Source: Lolium rigidum (Eukaryota > Streptophyta > Magnoliopsida > Poales > Poaceae). Taken from it: a stretch of 64,000 nucleotides of DNA. Below are positions 45,754 to 56,472 of this stretch, piece by piece. Location: positions 266,296,736 to 266,360,735 of the forward strand of contig NC_061508.1 of the NCBI RefSeq assembly GCF_022539505.1, given 5' to 3'. The first letter of the stretch is position 1. Every line of letters begins with the position of its first letter. The translations under genes and the position numbers were made by a program. The notes beneath the pieces were generated by a model. That model saw only the letters and a program-made list of their open reading frames with translations. It was not told the DNA's origin and searched no databases.

Positions 45754-47363
45754 TGAAAGTGCATGGAGACCCCATGTGTGGTTTTGGTAATTAATGATAA
45801 TCCCTATGGACTAATGTTTGCATTGACATATAATTGTAGGAGTTGTCCATAGACAATGCTTGAACCATATGTTGGCTTCACGTTTGCAATAAGAAGAAAT
45901 AAAGTGCAATTTCAAGATGAGCCAACTCGAAGAGATCATATGCTTGAAGCTTGCCTTTCATATGGTGATTATGGATATGTGAAGATACACCGAAGAAGAA
46001 GCTCTCCCATAGTGGAGTGTGGGGGAGCAATTAGCAAGACTTCATCAAGCAAGCACAATCAAGAAAGGCGTTCCATCTTGTTGCGGTCAACATTGTCATC
46101 ATCGAGCTCAAGTGGAATGCGCAAGGTTAAGGTTTGCTCTTGATAGGGTTTCTCTCTTACCGGTCTCATGGTTTAGTTGAGAGACCGGGTTGTAGGATAG
46201 TTTCCTCACTATCAAGAGGCTCTCGAGTGAGTAACTCGATCGTATCGTTTGGAGTGAGCTCAAACCATTGCATCCTTGCATCATCTTTCATGGTTGTTAT
46301 TTGTATCTTATCCATACGGTGTTTTATAGCTTGTTCTTATTGTCATGACAAGCTCTAGTTCATCGAAAACGGACTCCACATGGTTTACTTGTTATGTTTT
46401 CGATATTGGAGTTTTTCCAAGTTCTTTGTATTGAGAGGTTTCACCTCTAAATTTATGGAAAAATATATCCCACTTGTTCTTAATATTTTCACTGTTTCTG
46501 GGGTATGTCTTGTCATCCTCTTTACAATAAAATTGGTTTCACCTAAATCCGAGTTCTCTAACTCAAGTTGTTGCATTTTCCATATTGGAGGTGCTACCGA
46601 GTTGTCTCTTTTAGATAGGTTAAACCTTACACCTTTTAGTTCTATACTCCCTTGCTGGACTATGATGTTTCTATGCATATTGTTTTATTGCTCATTGTTG
46701 TGATTTCAATGAGCCCAAGATCATCGAAATTGGAGTCCGGATGCAAAAGTTATTGAACTTTTCGTACAATGTTGTCATGTACTTTTTCCCTAGGCGGTAG
46801 TACCTATCTACTTCCGGAAATATCATTTATTGAGTACTGGGAGCAATTCAGGGCACCCGGTAGGCGCCTGGTACTACGAGATTTGTTCATAATGGGCATA
46901 TTTCTCTTGCCTGATTTAAGGGGTCTTATTCCCCAAAGTGTCCCATCCGTTGTAGCTCGTTTTTACCCCCATTATATTATTGACCTTCTTTGAGCTTGCT
47001 ATCTCCCTCTCCCTCGCATGAATCTTGCATCTATTTGAGAGAAAGATAGAGAAGATCTAGATCTATATTTGCACCAATCAAATCCCCCTCTTTGTGAGGG
47101 AATCACTAGATCTTGATCTTGGAGAGAAATTTGGTGTTCCTCTGTTGACTGCCAAAACCCACCGGCGGGCAGCGGCCTTGTCAACACCGTAGAGCCGGGA
47201 AGAGCCTAGAGCTGCGGCTGGCTGAGACCCCTCCGAGCGACGGCCCGCAATGCTCTTCTGGTCACACGCGGCGATGCGAAGTGCAGGGCGTGCCACCGAC
47301 CTATACCTGGTCGGGAAGGTGATGGGGATGCCTCGCTTAGTTTCTCGCGGGGCATACATGTAA
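45754..47363 (+). mobile_element. LTR-type sequence (TGAAAGTGC family), up to the gap
   Basis: It starts TGAAAGTGCATGGAGACCC and continues with TGTGGTTTTGGTAATTAATG, text I recognise from a widespread Pooideae LTR family. It also includes the characteristic GGCGGTAGTACC...GCGCCTGGTACTAC segment near 46790-46880. No polyprotein is visible. Its far boundary is lost in the assembly gap. Confidence 0.65.
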
Positions 47364-47463
47364 NNNNNNNNNNNNNNNNNNNNNNNNNNNNNNNNNNNNN
47401 NNNNNNNNNNNNNNNNNNNNNNNNNNNNNNNNNNNNNNNNNNNNNNNNNNNNNNNNNNNNNNN
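47364..47463. other. Assembly gap (100 N)
   Basis: Exactly one hundred undetermined bases, the conventional size for a gap of unknown length. Frames spanning it are not real. Confidence 1.
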
Positions 47464-47868
47464 ATCCCTCTGTGGCTTAGGTTTTCGGGACGAAGAGTTT
47501 CGCGAAGAAAAGGAGGCGAAAGGGGCTGTGGGGCCCCCACACCACATGGTGGCGCGGCCGGAGCCATGGACCGCGCCGGCCCGTGGTCCGGCCCCACCTT
47601 GGGTCTTCTCGGCTCCCCCTTCTGGCTTTCTCCGTCATCTGGAAAAATAGGATTTTTGGTGTAATTTCCTTCCACAGTCGATCTTCCAAAATATTGCATC
47701 CTGACGGTGCTTTGTCCAACAGAATCCTGGCTCCAGTGCGCGATCTCCAAATAATCATGAAACATGCAAAATAGATGAAATAACATAAGTATTGTGTCCC
47801 AATATGAAATATATCAATGAATAACAGCAAATTATGATATAAAATAGTGATGCAAATTGGACGTATCA
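47464..47868 (-). mobile_element. LTR-type sequence (TGATACGTCC family), minus strand
   Basis: Read on the minus strand from 47868, it begins TGATACGTCCAATTTGCATC and includes CATATTGGGACACAATACTT. This LTR type is common in Triticeae-like genomes. It differs from the 38455 family beyond the first nine bases. It abuts the ULP-type gene relic at 47869 and runs into the gap, so its other end is unknown. Confidence 0.7.
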
Positions 47869-50713
47869 AGCATCAGAAGTGGTTTTGCCTGCACCACAAC
47901 TACTGGATGACAACATAGCTCGAACAGTGAATGACGCAACTTGTAAGCTGCCAAGGCCAAGCAAACTCAAACAAAAGAAGAAGATCAAGGCTACCAATGT
48001 GAACTCCGATGCAGTACCCGAACAGATGATAGCACCAGAAGTAGTTTGTGTTCCACAACAGCATCAAGACACTGTTGGTGCAACTAATGTCACAACTACG
48101 AAGATGCCAAGGCCAAGCGAACCCAATGGAAACAAGAAGAGGAAGTCCGCCGATGTGAACTCCGATGCGAGAACCGTCTAACAAGGCCGCAAGATATGTG
48201 ATTCTTCCTCGGAAACCGAGAGGGACTTTGCAAGTGGAAGAAAAGGTTGCCATATCTGCTCCGGAAAACTTGAGATTGTATGCTTCGATTCACAGTCAAG
48301 TAATGATCTTATTGGATGTGAAGTGAGTGCACATCCAACTACGACTGAGTCACGAACACTTGCATTACCGGGAAGAGGATGCTTGAAGCAAACCGAGGAT
48401 CTGGTCATCCGTGCATGCCATCGGGAAAGTAACAACTTCATCGTCCAGCTATAGACATGTCCGATGCGAGAACCATTCACGCCAAGTTGATCGATGCCCC
48501 TCTCGAAGGATCCAGTTGCATCTGCTGTTCATCTCGAAGAGGCATCTCGTTACAAAGAAATCGTTGTCTTGGGCAGCCGACGCAGTGGTCAATCTTAATC
48601 AACGGTGCATACCACTCGTTCATCCTATCAAGGACTTGCATACTTGCCCAAGAAAATGAAACTACAACATTACCTTTGATTACACCTATTCACGAAGGGA
48701 AGCCCGACCACCATTGCTAGGAGGCTCGTAACCGGATCAATGTCTCCATTGAAGGCAGCAAGTTCTACCAATATCGATGTCATTCCGAGTTACGTGATCA
48801 AAGTCGTGTCCGAACCCAATATTTATTTCCGGAGAAAACGCCAATGTAGAAGAAGGAAGATATAGTCCTCACACTCGGAAATAACAACAACGACACTACA
48901 ACTCCTGGTAGCCATGGAAAGTTTGAAGTGGCGACTAGCATACAAGGGAAGAAAACATTCGGCCTACTCGATGACACGACAACAAAGAAGCTTGATTTAC
49001 ACATCACTGCATACAAGGACAGACAAAGTTTATGGCTGCCCGGGAAGCGGGATCATTTGATCCGGGGTTTGATAGTCCAAACAAATAAAATGATAAAGGT
49101 AAAGAAGAGGTTGTCATCGGGCTTCCGTGATTACTTCAAGCAATGAGGATGAGTTCTATGGACCAGTCGAAGATTATGAAATGCTTGCAGCCATGGTGGG
49201 TGAGAAGTATTTCCCAACAAGCAGCTGCACTTTGAATGTTACTTCAGTTGAGGACACCGCAAAGCAGAAAGTAACTTCTGAACATGTAACTTCAGAGGGA
49301 ACATCCAAGTAAAACTCCTATTCCTCGAGCTCACAAGAAAAGAGTAACAAAGCCGACAAAGACGCAGCTTATCTCCATATGTTCAGCGAGGCAAAAAAAC
49401 TGAAGAAACTATTACAAAGGAATCAATTGACATGTACAACCGAATATGTATGCATGGATCGAAACGAAGACACATCCGAAGGGTCACTCGATAGTTGATT
49501 ATGGAACATATTTTGTTCATGTCCCAGATTTTGCTGATTCAGTCCAACCTGAAGGTTGGATAAGTAATTCGACTATGGAGGTTGGATTACATGTTCTCTC
49601 TAAAGAATTGGAACCACAGAAAAAATGTGTGATGCCTCTCATCATAGCTGTAAGTGTTACATATAAGAACCCCCTCACCTTTTTAATATCCATGTTTAGT
49701 AACTCAAAGCCATTTGTAACTAGGTTTTGTCTGTAGCTAACCTGTATACTTCTCATCAAATGTAACTCTGTTAAATTTTGAGAAGTGACTCTGTTAAATG
49801 TAACTAACTCTGTATACATATGTTTTTCACGAGTTACACATCCGTTTTAAATTTTGAGAAGTAACTCTGTTGAATTTTATTATGTACATGATAACATGTT
49901 AACCTTTTTTAAAAGATCATAATAATATCATTTTAGGCTACTTCAAATCCTGATCTATTTTCTTGCTATTCTTGCTAACTAGAACAAATTGCGAGACCAT
50001 GCCTTCACCGGCAAGGACATTAAGAGGGTGTTTTCATTCACAGAGAATAATCGTCTTGACCACAAAGAGCAGGTTACATAAACTACTTTTTTTCCCTCCA
50101 CATAGTTGTTTGCTTTTTAACTTCCAACTGTGTTGACAGAGTTACATATGCAGGTCATGTTTCCTGTACTACGTAACTTATCTACTATCGACGATCCAAA
50201 GTACTTTTGTGGACACTACTACCTAATCAACCTCAATCTCAAGGCTGAGAGGTTCGAAATTTTTGATTCCTTGAGGAATCTTGGGGACAAGAAGCTCAAG
50301 AAAGATAGTGCAATCATAATTGATTCTGTTAAGACTCTCTGGGCCAGAAACTACAAGCTGTCAAATGTATCAATTCAAAACTACGAAACGATTTACATCC
50401 CATCTCCTAAACAACTTACAACGTAAGTTACCCCATATTTTCTCTCTTTTTTGTCTACATTTTTTCAGACATTTGCATTCTAGCAAAACTTCAAAAACTA
50501 ACACTGTTTTTGCATTTCCTTGTTGTTGTAACACACGTTAGTTGTGATTGTGGATACTCAATGTTGAAATGCATTGAGTTATGGGATGGAAGAAAGTTGG
50601 GTCATTTCGACCAAAAGGAAATGCCACTATACGAGATGCTATACAGCTTCAAGTGGCTTGATCGGTGGGAGAACAAGATTTCATGGCGAAACAAGTTCAA
50701 AGACAAAAAATGA
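47869..50713 (+). pseudogene. Ulp1-type (C48) cysteine protease gene, decayed
   Basis: The N-terminal part (47869-49320) is a Lys/Ser-rich, multiply interrupted frame with two similar motifs, LPRPSKLKQKKK and MPRPSEPNGNKKRK. C-terminal exons are good: to 49650 (GLHVLSKELEPQKKC, donor GT), 49983-50072 (HAFTGKDIKRVFSFTENNRL), about 50153-50424 (GHYYLINLNLKAERFEIFDS) and about 50540-50713 (CDCGYSMLKCIELWDG, stop TGA). The His of GHYYLI, the Asp of FDS and the Cys of DCGYS match the C48 triad in order. By family such proteases cleave SUMO-like modifiers; here it is probably transposon cargo, as in ULP genes carried by Mutator-like elements. It converges on the FAR1-type transposase gene at 51028-53503. 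Several stops between 48180 and 48840 make it non-functional. Confidence 0.8.
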
Positions 50714-51027
50714 CAAGTTTTACAAAATGGTAATTCATGTAATGTTTTTTCCCAAATCATTTTTGTGTCTTCTATTTATGCAAGACAACACGGTTCACCG
50801 AGTGTTATGCTTCTGGTCATACATTGCAAATCAACATATATATCTTTCACTTGGGAAACACAAAGTAGTTTTCAGTAAACTCAATACTAGAAAATGAAAC
50901 ACAAGTAAACACCACTAATCTAAACACCCTGCATCTTCGATCCATATGGCTCAAGCAGTACAAGAAATTTTTCTGTCCAACTTTTGTTTCTACTTCTCAT
51001 GTGCTGACACAATTTTTTACTTCCTCA

Positions 51028-53503
51028 TCATTGGAAAAGCTGAATAATTGGTGTCTTCTCTTTCATTGCAATCTTAGATGGACAATCTCTTGGATTATGC
51101 AAGCTTGACCCACAAATTGTACATTTTGTTGGTTTTGCAGGTTTAAGATGTAGTCCACTCTTCTTCGTCTTCTCCTCTGGCCTCCCTTTTGTTACTGTCA
51201 AAGGTGGATCCCTAGCTTTCTTGTTTACATGCATATTATGTTCAAGCACCAACAGTTGAGCTGCTAGGATTTTCTATAGTTTCAGCATGTTACGCACATG
51301 GAGGAACTGTTTCCTTCGCTTCTTTTTTCTCTTCAATGCATCTCGCCGCTTGTTTCTTCATTCGCTGCAAATTCAGCTTCCATTGCACGCATATGTTTCC
51401 TAGCCACTTCATCTGTTTTTTCGAAGCACATGCATTAACTGCTAGTTTTGCGAAATCTTTAGTGAGGTTACCATAGCGAAGTAACCTCATTTCCTTCCTA
51501 GACAATTTGCCCGCTGGCATCTGATGGGGTTCAGTCTGAGGAATACGTATGTCGGGAGGGGGAATTGACCACCTAGGTAGAATGTAACGTTACGGCATTA
51601 CTTCTACTTTACCAACAGCAGACATAACCTTTATTATATGGCAACAAATCAACCCATCTCTAGTAAATTTGCAGAATTCACAACTGTATTCGTCTTGCTC
51701 CAGATTTGCAGTTATCCTGTAATTCCTTGCTCCATAACCAAACACTGCATTTCTGATTGGAGAAACCTCAAACAATGAAGGATTAATTTGCTGTATGTTG
51801 TAGGATGTAAATTTCTTCAACTCAAGTTGAAATCGCCTGAATATGGGTAGTGTGTATATGGATAGTACTTGCTCCTCCATTGGAAAGTCACACCAAGTTT
51901 TTAGAGTTTTGTCCTCACCCATAAATTCATGTGAATCTTCGAGTAATATCTATCCTCTCTTGTAACTTCATGTATTGTTTGAAGAAACGTAGTAGGCTTG
52001 CATTTGGGTCAACATATCTCTTCAGAACTGCATTGAATCCTTCACTGCGAGCAGTAGTTTGTAGGAAAGGGAAGAACCTATCCATAAAGTAAGCTGGGAC
52101 AAATTTAGCTCTAATTTCATATAGGTAAGCAAGGTCCGTGTTGTCCGATACACCATGCCTCTCAATCATCTCTCCCCATCGGTTCTCAAACTCGACAGGT
52201 GTCAGGCTGTAGTCAACAATTTCATTGAACTCCCTTCGTAGTTCCTCATGCTTCGCCATGAAAGGGCCGAGAGGGGATCCTTGTGCATTTTGCATTATAT
52301 GCCACCGACAGTTCCTATGGCACGAGTTAGGAAACATTTCCTGGATGGCGGTAGTAATAGCGAGCATCCCGGTCGGTGATGATATTCGGAGGGTGTAAAC
52401 CATCCATAGCATCAAGGAACCGCTCAAACAACCGAGACAAAGTTACTTATCTTCTCATTCCTCAAGAAGCCACATCCCAACTGGATTGTCTGCCCATATC
52501 TGTTAATTCCAATGATGGGTGCACATGGCATCTTATAAGCGTTTGTCATGTATGTAGTGTCAAAGGATATGCAGTCATTGTAATTCTTGTAAACTTCTCT
52601 AGTGGGTCCATCGACCCAAAATATGTTTTCAACCCTGTCCTCACTATCAAGTTTGTATTTGTAGAAGAAATTTGGATCTTCTTTCTTCAGTTCCTCAAAG
52701 TAACTAAGAAGCTCTGGTATGTCTTTCACATTTTGCTTCTCATCTATACTTGCCATGTAGTTGCTTATTGTCTTCGTGTCATAAGGAACTGCTTTTCCTG
52801 TTCCATAAAGCTCAGACATGATGTCCATTATTCTTCCTGCTGAGAGGTTCACACTGTCTAACAGATCAATGAACTTCTTTTCTTCTTTTGGTATTTTCTT
52901 GTGTGATCGTAAATAATTCTTCAGACCAAGCTTCTTGATAGTTTCATGAGTGTGCTCTTCAATGAACTGTGTTACTTCCCATATTGAACCCTTCCTTTTT
53001 ACACGCATTTTTGCTTGACAGTTAGTCCGTATCGTGATTGCTCTGTTCCTCAACTTCACTCGCCTCGGTCTCTTCCTTCTCCGAATTAGTTCCGGACTTG
53101 TTGCACACAAACAAGTACTTGTCCTTCGCTTGTCCAATACTGAATTTCTGGAAGAACTCATCTTCATAGAGAAACCAACATGTTCGGCATACCTGTTGTA
53201 GTGCACTTTAGCAGCCTCTCACGTATCAAATTTCATCCCTAGGTATGGTTTACGTGGTGCAAATCCTTCTGGCGTTGACTGCACCTCACCATCACTGCCA
53301 CTTTCTTCACTAGATAGCGTTTGACCAGTCGGAGCACCATCAGTAGTATCATCTACTGACATGAATCCAGAATTAGCACCAGTACCATCTACTGATGCGC
53401 CTTGGACTGGTGCTTCAGTTCCATCTGGTTCAATGAAGTCATCATAGTCAGGCGGATGGTTCAGGTCAATACCATGCAGGTTAAACCAATCCATTGCCTG
53501 CAA
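51028..53503 (-). pseudogene. FAR1/FHY3-type MULE transposase gene, frame-broken
   Basis: Order on the minus strand: acidic N-terminus (from ATG 53503); FAR1 DNA-binding domain (HYNRYAEHVGFSMKMSSSRN ... WEVTQFIEEHTHET); MULE transposase core with the first Asp in ISFDTTYMTNAYK, the second in NIITDRDA and a downstream Glu in TTARSEGFNAVLKRY; SWIM zinc finger (YSCEFCKFTRDGLICCHIIK); and a zinc knuckle (CTICGSSLHNPRDC) near the end. Defects: TGA at about 53217-53219 where the family has Trp (FDT-W-EAA), frameshifts near 52425, 52375 and 51925, and breaks around 51590-51520 and 51290-51250. It could be a dead Mutator-like transposase or a decayed FAR1-related host gene. The convergent ULP gene favours the former. 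Confidence 0.87.
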
Positions 53504-53504
53504 A

Positions 53505-54459
53505 GAAGAAACAAGTTAAAACATTTTTTTGTTACTTCACCCATGTTTGGCATCAAAACAAAACAGCAAAGGGCAAATTACTTCTTCACATTGTTTGATT
53601 AACAAGCATCAGCTCATCGTTAGCTTTATACAAGTACTGTTTTATGGTTCTTACACCCTAATTTTCTTTCTTTTTTCATGCGAGATATCATTCATGCCTA
53701 CATCGGTGTTCCAAGATATCATTCATGTTTGTTTTCTTGGTTGAATACTTCCTCGCTGTCTACAAGATCAACACAACCGGGTTCTCGGCTTGCACCTCAC
53801 TGATGGCTTCTACGGAATTCAAAGGCCATCAACTAGATTACTTCCGAAGGCTAGAATGTCAAGTAGATTACTTTCCGAAGACTTCTACGACTTTGGTACG
53901 GACAACAACTCAGCGAGAAGCTGTGAGTAACATGTGAGTTCCATCCAGTATGTAACTTTTTGGCTGTGGTGGATCCGGATGGAACAGCTACAAGCTGGAT
54001 GGAACTGCTAGATGAATACTCGGTAGTACTTGGATGGAACTGGATGAATTTGAATCATGTTTTTGTCTTTGTTTACCTTTCTTACTTCTCTGGGCGTCGT
54101 CCAGATGAAGCAGCTCCTGTTGTGTTACTTCCTGGAGGATCTGGGGATCAATTCATGGAGGTTCTAGGGTTTGCCTTCCCTTCCTGCTGCCTCCTCTTGC
54201 TGCTGGCGGCGGTGGAGAAACAGGGGAGGAAGAAGAACCCAGATCTGGTTAGGTAGGATCCTTTTCTATAGCTGCTTCCGTCGAGACAAAGTAACGTGGG
54301 TTGTTTTCTTCGTTGTTTTAACGTGGGTTGTGTGGTCCCGTCATTTCCTTTTTGGGAAAGAAGAAAAAACACGTTTTGCCCCTAATGGGCTGTCCGAACT
54401 GACCACCGGGGTAGGCCCAATAGTGGTTGACCACTGTGTAGTCAAGCCCCAGAAATTAA
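53505..54459. other. 5' flank of the FAR1-type gene
   Basis: Likely leader and promoter of the minus-strand transposase, with an AT-rich intron-like stretch at 53520-53760. The plus-strand frame at 53960-54256 has no recognisable domain. I looked for a Mutator-type long inverted terminus around 54250-54440 but could not match it to a left end, which may have been lost near the LTRs and gap. Confidence 0.35.
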
Positions 54460-55678
54460 GGGTATCTCCGGATGCAAACGGATGCTTGAGCAAGCTGTTT
54501 GCGTCCGTCGGGCCGAAAATGCGTCTGATACCACCTTCAGCGAGGTGAGGCGACATATCGTGATCGGGCCATCTGCAGCGACGCAAACCCGGCGTATACT
54601 TGCGCCTGAAATACGTCGCGGCAGACGCTGCGCGGACGTCCCAAGTGACTGCTCACTCCTCCACAGGCCCGCCTGGCAACGAGCCTCTATCGAGGCCATC
54701 GCTTCCGCGGCCATCGCTTCCGCGGTCAGCGCTTCCGCGTCTGCGCCGCAGCCTTCGCCATCAATGTCGCGGCTGCCTCTTCTGCGCGCGCACTGGCGGG
54801 CGGCGGCTGGGCTTCTGTCGCCTTCAATGGCGAAGGAGGCGGTCTGCGGTCGGACCTCCGCACCGATCCCGCCTACGCCATCGGCGCCTCGTCGTCGAAG
54901 ACGACAGGCGCCAACGCCTGCACAGGACGACCTCGACGACGACGATGAGGACTACAGCGAGGCGTTGGCGTACCACAATGAGGAGGTCAAGGACGACAGC
55001 GACAACTATGTCGCGTGCATCTTCCAGGAATGGCAGTTGGCCATGGCGGAGGGCCGGGAGTTTGAGTACCCAGACAACATGACGGGCGCCGAGATCGCGA
55101 GGCTCGGCGTCCTCGTCTCGGAGGTGGACCAACGTATGCAGCTGCCGCTGCCCCAGTTCGCCACCGACATCATGCCACCGGGCCTCACGGAGGAAGAAAC
55201 CCTACGATTGGCGCTACAGGACTCGGCCACGCCACCGTTTCATCCGCCGCCTCCACCTCCGTCGTACAACCCGTGGGGGCCTCCACCTCCAGCCTGGGCT
55301 CCTCCACCTCAGCCACTGGGTTCCTCCACCTCCACCTCCGCCATAGGCCTGGGCTCCTCCACCTCTAGCACCGCCGGCGCGCCCGGCGTATTCTGCCGCT
55401 GCCCAACTGGCCGTCGGTGGTACCGGAGCTCGTCGTGATCGACAGCGACAAGGAGAACCGATGAGGCGCAGGATTTAGGGATTTTTTCCATGTCTTTTAC
55501 TATGTAAATTATGTTTTCATGTTATAAAAAAATGAAAATTCGAGAAAAAAATGCGTCGTCCGCTGGAGCCACCCTCCGACGCAAACGGGCGCGGTCGATT
55601 TCGACCATTTGGACCGACGTAAACGAACATGCGCGGACATTTTTAGATTCTGAAATGCGTCGCCAGTTGAAAATGCCC
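54460..55678 (+). mobile_element. Non-autonomous PIF/Harbinger-like element, TSD TAA
   Basis: The target duplication TAA lies at 54457-54459 and 55679-55681. The termini are GGGTATCTCCGGATGC and, inverted, GGGCATTTTCAACTGGCG. Both are followed by GACGCA/GCGTC-rich subterminal sequence (GTTTGCGTCCGTCGGGCC left; GTTTGCGTCGGAGG inverted right). The element is 1219 bp. It carries one long ORF and no transposase. Confidence 0.75.
54482..55464 (+). CDS. Transposon-borne acidic/proline-rich ORF, frame-shifted near its end
   Basis: ATG at 54482 opens a 318-codon frame. The N-terminal 130 residues are Arg/Ala/Ser-rich and may be leader rather than protein. Residues about 150-250 look genuinely coding: DDLDDDDEDYSEALAYHNEE, VACIFQEWQLAMAEGREFEY, then MTGAEIARLGVLVSEVDQRM. 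A Pro-rich tract (PPPPPPSYNPWGPPPPAWAP) follows. In the third frame the DNA then reads LPNWPSVVPELVVIDSDKEN and TGA at 55462-55464, the expected end (VIDS/D-type acidic terminus) of this class of transposon-carried proteins in grasses. So one frameshift lies between about 55340 and 55390. Function unknown. Confidence 0.5.
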
Positions 55679-56132
55679 TAACAAAGACCAAAGAAAAAAA
55701 AACATAGCATGCGTAGTTGCGTACACACGGACTTCTCTGCATTCGTACTACGGCAGCAGCGGCTATCAACATCAAAGCAGCAGAGCTTGCTCTTTACTCA
55801 TCGTTTGACATGGGAACAAAGCCATCCAACCAGCCACACACACACGCACACTCATCGTCATTCACCTTTTCCGTCAGTGCCAGGACATGCCGGCAGAGAC
55901 GGTGGAGGCATGTACCACATCAGCATGCCGCCAATGACCATGGCGGCAGGGCTCACCAGCGCTGTCAGCTCGCCCTCCCGCCGTCAACTAGCTAACGTGC
56001 CACCACAGCGGACGGCGGCAGGTGCCTGCCGCCACAGCCGGCAGCGGCATGGGGTCTTTTTTGACAATTCACTCGCGAGGTGGTCTTTTTTGACAATACA
56101 TTGGGACATGTAGTCCTTTTCGTCAAAAATTC

Positions 56133-56232
56133 CTAAAGGGGGAGCCTTTAGCACTGGATGCTTAGCACCGGTTGGCCATCCGGTGTATATGGCCCTTACC
56201 AACCGGTGCTAAAGACCCGTTTTTCACTGGTG
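56133..56232. mobile_element. CACTA terminus fragment
   Basis: It ends GACCCGTTTTTCACTGGTG, so its inverse begins CACCAGTGAAAAACGGGTC. This resembles the terminus at 24810 (CACTAGTGGAAAACGGGGC). An internal stem CTTAGCACCGGTTGG/CCAACCGGTGCTAAAG is present. It is about 100 bp long, a terminal remnant or very short derivative. Confidence 0.6.
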
Positions 56233-56472
56233 CACCCTCAATTGCCTACAACATCGTGCTTGTTTCATGCGCATCAGGGGGATAATCATATGGGCTGCCG
56301 GAATCCCAATTGGTTAGATTACGGTGTCAGTCACATTCGGGAGTGGAGCCAACTTCACGACACAGATCTGCCTCTTTGAGGTGGTCGAACTTGAGATGTC
56401 GTATACCACAAAACCACGGGTTGATGGCTAGTATAAAGATAAAACCATTCCTGGACAGATGTAGTTTCATTG

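Noticed and set aside
47206..47786. Frames spanning the N run
   Set aside because: They are open only because N codons are read as X.
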